A stretch of 64,000 nt of DNA from Dactylonectria macrodidyma (taxonomy: Eukaryota; Ascomycota; Sordariomycetes; Hypocreales; Nectriaceae): positions 248,001 through 312,000 of the forward strand of contig JAGMUV010000044.1 of the NCBI GenBank assembly GCA_020744425.1, read 5' to 3'. A program made the translations under genes and the position numbers. Shown here piece after piece: positions 62,517 to 64,000 of the stretch (positions are counted from its first letter, which is position 1; each line of letters opens with the position of its first letter). Below the pieces are notes generated by a model. The model ran no database searches. It saw only the letters and a list, made by a program, of their open reading frames with translations, and had not been told where the DNA came from.

Positions 62517-62618
62517 ATGATGGAGGTAGTCGGCGTTGCGGGCAACGTTATTGCAGTCGTTGATATTTCCATTAAGATCGCATTGCTTTGTGTCCAGTAC
62601 GCTGGGCAGCGCTCGCAA
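62517..62618 (+). pseudogene. N-terminal exon of a STAND-type protein, interrupted
   Basis: From ATG 62517: 'MMEVVGVAGNVIAVVDISIK' then 'IALLCVQYAGQRSQ', after which an insertion adds a stop. This matches the N-terminal domain of fungal ankyrin/NACHT STAND proteins ('..(V)GVAGNVIAVVDLSAKVA.LC.QY..'). The rest of the gene is not visible downstream; 62619-63028 is MITE-derived. Confidence 0.55.
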
Positions 62619-62652
62619 TAATCCAGACCGCTTAGACTATTAGTCCTGACTA
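62619..62652. mobile_element. 34-bp hAT-like terminal remnant with 8-9-bp duplication
   Basis: 'taatccagaccgcttagact...' resembles the terminal inverted repeat of the element at 62701. It is flanked on both sides by 'cgctcgcaa' (62610-62618 and 62653-62661), the size of a hAT target duplication, indicating a deleted or minimal insertion. Confidence 0.6.
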
Positions 62653-62700
62653 CGCTCGCAACGTACGCACCAGCAAGTCAGTCACGGCAGCGGTTTCGAC

Positions 62701-63028
62701 CAGGGCTCCTAATAGTGCAGACCATTTAGACTATTAGTCCAGACTGCAGATCAGGGCAGGGAATACGGACGCCCGGTGTGGACGCTAAGTACGCTAGGTT
62801 GTTGGCATGGTGTTACAAAACCAGGGTACCCATGATTGTTGTTGTGCCAACCATTTTGTTTTGGATATTTCTGATCAATTTACTGGTGCGATCCAGATCA
62901 ACAAGGCTCGTTTCAAGGGACGCATCATCCTAGTCGTCGATCCATGAACGCCCGTCGTGAATGGATTATTGATCTTGGATTGCAGTCTGGACTAATAGTT
63001 CAAACGGTCTGCACTATTAGGAGCCCTG
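62701..63028. mobile_element. hAT-like MITE with 48-bp terminal inverted repeats
   Basis: 328 bp starting 'CAGGGCTCCTAATAGTGCAG' and ending with its complement; the arms (62701-62748 and 62981-63028) differ at about three positions, all transitions. CAGGG ends and an 8-bp duplication around the related remnant at 62619 suggest hAT. The direct flanks 'gtttcgac' and 'gtcttcaa' are not a clear duplication. Interior has no coding capacity. Confidence 0.75.
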
Positions 63029-63623
63029 GTCTTCAATCGAAGCAGGCATGGCTTCAGTCTCGTAGGACTTTGCGGATAACGCAGAAGCTTAATACCTTCA
63101 GGCCTGAAGCCAGTTAATGTGAGCTCTGAGTGTCAACCAGCCTAATCTAAGTAGCGTTGATTGACTTGCCCATTCTCCAACGACGCCATCACCCGTCTGA
63201 GCGTATTGACGGTATCAGTACCGAAATCTGACACAACGACCTATCAGAGTAGGTGGTAAGTGGAAGATGACTAGGATGAGTGTTTTCTCTTGGAAAATAT
63301 TTGTCATGGGCATCCAGATTCACAAAGGCCTAAATCGAGATTGGGAGACTTCTTGATCAAGCTCCGTCAAAAGCAGACTATCTCTGAACAACACTGCAAA
63401 AGAGAACCATACTCCATTATGAGAGAGCAGACTAGAGTCTAGTGATTAAGTCCACAAGTGCGTAGCACTCCGTAGGAGGCCATTCCAGAATATCCCTTAA
63501 CGCCTTATACTACCAGCAGCCTGTTTCCGCTGCCATTTTGAAGACCTGCCTGTGTTCCTTATCCAATACAAAAGAGAAAGAGGGCGGACTGGGCCATGGT
63601 GATGAGTTGAGCTAGTAGACCCC
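63029..63623. other. Intergenic before the methyltransferase
   Basis: No gene recognised; downstream (3') side of the minus-strand methyltransferase. Confidence 0.45.
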
Positions 63624-64000
63624 TCAAGCATTGTCTGGTTTCCTACCCCATACAACATAGAACTTCTGGTAACCATGCATTCGCTGATCCGCGAGATGCT
63701 TCCTCACGTCAACTAGCGAGACCTTGGCGTTGTCAGTTTCTTCAGCATCGGGTGAAAGGTGCGAAACTCACCTCAATTTCTTCCTTGGTCATCCCCTTGA
63801 CACGATGCAGCAGGGCATAGCTGAATGCCTGCAACCCGCTGTCGATGTTGGCTTGCCACAACTGCCCGAGCCTCTTGAGTCTGGGGACTTTGGGCCAGCC
63901 GTTGACCGGGATCTTGTACACTTTCTCGTGGACGTCGGTGAAGCCAGCCTCGATGTACCACTGCTTTAAGTTCGCAGCTAAGGGCAGCGGTCTGTCGACG
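63624..64000 (-). CDS. LaeA-like SAM-dependent methyltransferase, 5'-partial
   Basis: Two 3' exons are in the window: 63772-64000 (continues past the edge) and 63624-63722, with a 49-nt intron (GTGAGT donor; AAG acceptor, less usual). They join 'GMTKEEIE' to 'VSLVDVRKHLADQRMHGYQK' and 'FYVVWGRKP'. Upstream in the frame are 'PLAANLKQWYIEAGFTDVHE' and 'VNGWPKVPRLKRLGQLWQAN'. The pattern (W...AGF..V.......P.N.WP.........G......N...GL...S.....R..G....E), ending in a 'Y.VVWGRKP' strand, is the C-terminus of the fungal LaeA/TAM methyltransferase class. The SAM-binding motif lies outside the window. LaeA-like proteins are often linked to secondary-metabolite regulation, but most paralogs have unknown substrates. 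Confidence 0.8.

Overview
The window looks like filamentous ascomycete DNA (Pezizomycotina, probably Sordariomycetes; this is an inference). Genes are monocistronic. Introns are short (50-95 nt) with GTAAGT-like donors and CTAAC/CTGAC-like branch points. There is a HET-domain gene, NACHT and ankyrin proteins, and one block of very AT-rich DNA whose repeats differ only by C/T and G/A transitions, which is the signature of repeat-induced point mutation (RIP). No tRNA, rRNA, CRISPR or telomeric array was seen. The mix of intact metabolic genes, incompatibility-type genes and dead transposons suggests an accessory or subtelomeric region.

Left part (1-14 kb): a Bsc6-like MFS transporter running off the left edge; a PLP fold-type II (cysteine-synthase-like) enzyme; a tiny relic of a quinone oxidoreductase; a DUF1330 protein; a RidA-type imine deaminase; an intact quinone oxidoreductase divergently paired with a PhzF-family enzyme; and a nitronate monooxygenase. 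Several of these could act on linked steps of amino-acid or nitro-compound metabolism. For the PLP enzyme plus RidA pair there is a clear biochemical logic.

Middle (14-27 kb): a 2.6 kb gap with one small Cys-rich reading frame, a complete HET-domain gene tail-to-tail with a polytopic membrane protein, a secreted GMC oxidoreductase, and a secreted protein resembling acetoacetate-decarboxylase-fold proteins. Short dispersed repeats and a pair of solo-LTR-like elements lie between them.

RIP block (27-35.5 kb): a degraded kinase-like gene of a family I recall as multicopy in fungi is split by a 6,292-bp Ty3/gypsy element in minus orientation. The element has 193-bp LTRs and a perfect 5-bp target duplication; about 33 LTR differences are all transitions.

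Right part (35.5-64 kb): a secreted esterase, a hAT transposase relic, a small pseudogene, an ankyrin/membrane protein, and a 1,582-residue gene whose architecture is the most notable coding feature (STAND-type fungal N-terminal domain, long middle region, C3HC4 RING finger, ankyrin repeats). Beyond it lie a truncated CorA-like gene, a NACHT-WD40 relic with a 1.1-kb insertion, a cluster of MITEs and Helitron debris, an F-box/ankyrin gene, a truncated N-terminal STAND-type exon interrupted by hAT-like MITE sequence, and the 3' end of a LaeA-like methyltransferase at the right edge.
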